Origin: Oscillospiraceae bacterium
Lineage (GTDB): Bacteria > Bacillota > Clostridia > Oscillospirales > Oscillospiraceae
Length of the DNA: 64,000 nucleotides
NCBI GenBank assembly: GCA_017434755.1
Contig: JAFRER010000001.1
Coordinates: 62,001-126,000 of the forward strand
Reading direction: 5' to 3'
Within the stretch, counting starts at the first letter, position 1, and each line of letters begins with the position of its first letter. The translations under genes were made by a program, and so were the position numbers. This document shows positions 63,486-64,000 of this stretch, one piece after another. Below the pieces are notes generated by a model. It was given only the letters and a program-made list of their open reading frames with translations, had not been told where the DNA came from and ran no database searches.

Positions 63486-64000
63486 ATGGGATGGTTTGAT
63501 GAACAGATCCGCCAGAGAAAGATAAGCGATCAGGAACTCTTTGAAGACTCCATCTTCCAGATGGCATCCGCCGTGCTCGGCAAGCAGGCGGCCGGCCGGC
63601 TCAACGATGAGCGCATCATCACGAAGGAAGCCATAGGGGACATTCTGAAGTTTTACCACTACAAGGCCCCCGAGATCCCGGAGAGCATCGAGGATACGGA
63701 GGACCAGCTGGAATACTGCCTGCGTCCCCACGGCATCATGAGCCGGAACGTGATCCTCGAGGACAACTGGTTCAAGGACGCCTACGGCCCCATGCTCGCA
63801 TTCCGCGCCTCTGACAACACGCCGATAGCCCTGCTGCCCAAGTCCTTCATGGGCTACCGCTTCACCGATCCGGATACCGGCGAGACCGTATCGCTCAACC
63901 GGAACAACGCGAAGATCTTCGCCCGGGAAGCGATCTGCTTCTATAAGCCGCTTCCGCTGAAGAAGCTCAAGATCGCCGACCTCATAGCCTATATGAAGGA
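63486..64000 (+). CDS. NHLM-type second ABC exporter, 5' part only
   Basis: Starts MGWFDEQIRQRKISDQELFE and stays open to the window edge (171 codons). The early region (ASAVLGKQAAGRLNDER, then LKFYHYKAPEIPESI, and LLPKSFMGYRF) matches the N-terminal cytoplasmic domain of the peptidase-less NHLM ABC subunit, the usual partner of the peptidase-bearing exporter. Only the N-terminal domain is visible; membrane and ATPase domains lie beyond. GGGGGGTG precedes the ATG at 63486. Confidence 0.85.
   Translation, partial: MGWFDEQIRQRKISDQELFEDSIFQMASAVLGKQAAGRLNDERIITKEAIGDILKFYHYKAPEIPESIEDTEDQLEYCLRPHGIMSRNVILEDNWFKDAYGPMLAFRASDNTPIALLPKSFMGYRFTDPDTGETVSLNRNNAKIFAREAICFYKPLPLKKLKIADLIAYMK

Overview
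The window reads as a chromosomal segment of a GC-rich anaerobic Firmicute of the class Clostridia, probably a gut, butyrate-forming Lachnospiraceae or Oscillospiraceae relative. Evidence is the strong GGAGG ribosome binding sites, low-GC sigma-A type promoters, lipobox lipoproteins, a lysine riboswitch before lysA, a membrane pyrophosphatase beside phosphate butyryltransferase, a butyryl-CoA:acetate-type CoA-transferase, cellobiose phosphorylase, and an NHLM-type peptide exporter. Species cannot be fixed from the sequence alone.

Layout. 1-8149: a tightly packed + strand operon for lipid handling: PlsC-type acyltransferase (cut by the left edge), adenylate-forming acyl ligase, dedicated carrier protein, alpha/beta hydrolase, DegV/FakB, a GPH-family transporter, DhaL/FakA kinase and a second hydrolase with a cysteine nucleophile. 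8210-12501: small membrane proteins, a third hydrolase, a papain-like candidate, a six-helix membrane protein and a threonine aldolase-like PLP enzyme. 12633-17770: energy metabolism (membrane pyrophosphatase, phosphate butyryltransferase; opposite strand CoA-transferase and B3/B4 protein). 17928-23648: a lipoprotein with two stefin/cystatin-like repeats, a secreted EF-hand-like protein, an NSS transporter, a hydrolase and an intracellular alpha-amylase. 23809-31928 (mostly - strand): DUF4153-type membrane protein, XRE/DUF2975 pair, FUSC-HAD fusion, riboswitch-controlled lysA, DUF1097 protein, and a YolD/Y-family polymerase pair. 32048-41090: a beta-glucan module (GH94, LacI regulator, GH3, three-gene ABC importer). 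41278-41544: a lone ATP-cone protein.

41611-46457: a tRNA-Val gene carrying a small (about 4.8 kb) integrative element bounded by a 23-bp direct repeat of the tRNA 3' end. It holds an integrase, small helix-turn-helix genes, an excisionase-like gene, a probable winged-helix initiator with adjacent iteron-like repeats, and repeated candidate integrase arm sites at both ends; no transfer genes are visible.

46607-53014: a ferredoxin-type oxidoreductase with an eroded flavin domain, a P-loop kinase, a secreted PI-specific phospholipase C, a regulator derived from a serine recombinase with a 28-bp palindrome at its promoter, and an Ig-like lipoprotein. 53203-60685: a six-gene - strand operon joining a STAS protein, a SpoIIE-type phosphatase with sensor and kinase domains, a STAS-APH kinase fusion, a VanX-like dipeptidase, a MATE transporter fused to an RsbW-like ATPase domain, and a CLC anion channel. 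It is divergent from an NHLM-type export locus (60845-64000, cut by the right edge).

The strongest leads are the lipid-salvage operon organised like a split Aas-LplT pathway plus fatty acid kinase, the tandem stefin-like lipoprotein, the partner-switching operon with transporter and kinase fusions beside the NHLM exporter, and the recombinase-derived coiled-coil regulator. All domain calls come from reading motifs by eye; no searches were run.
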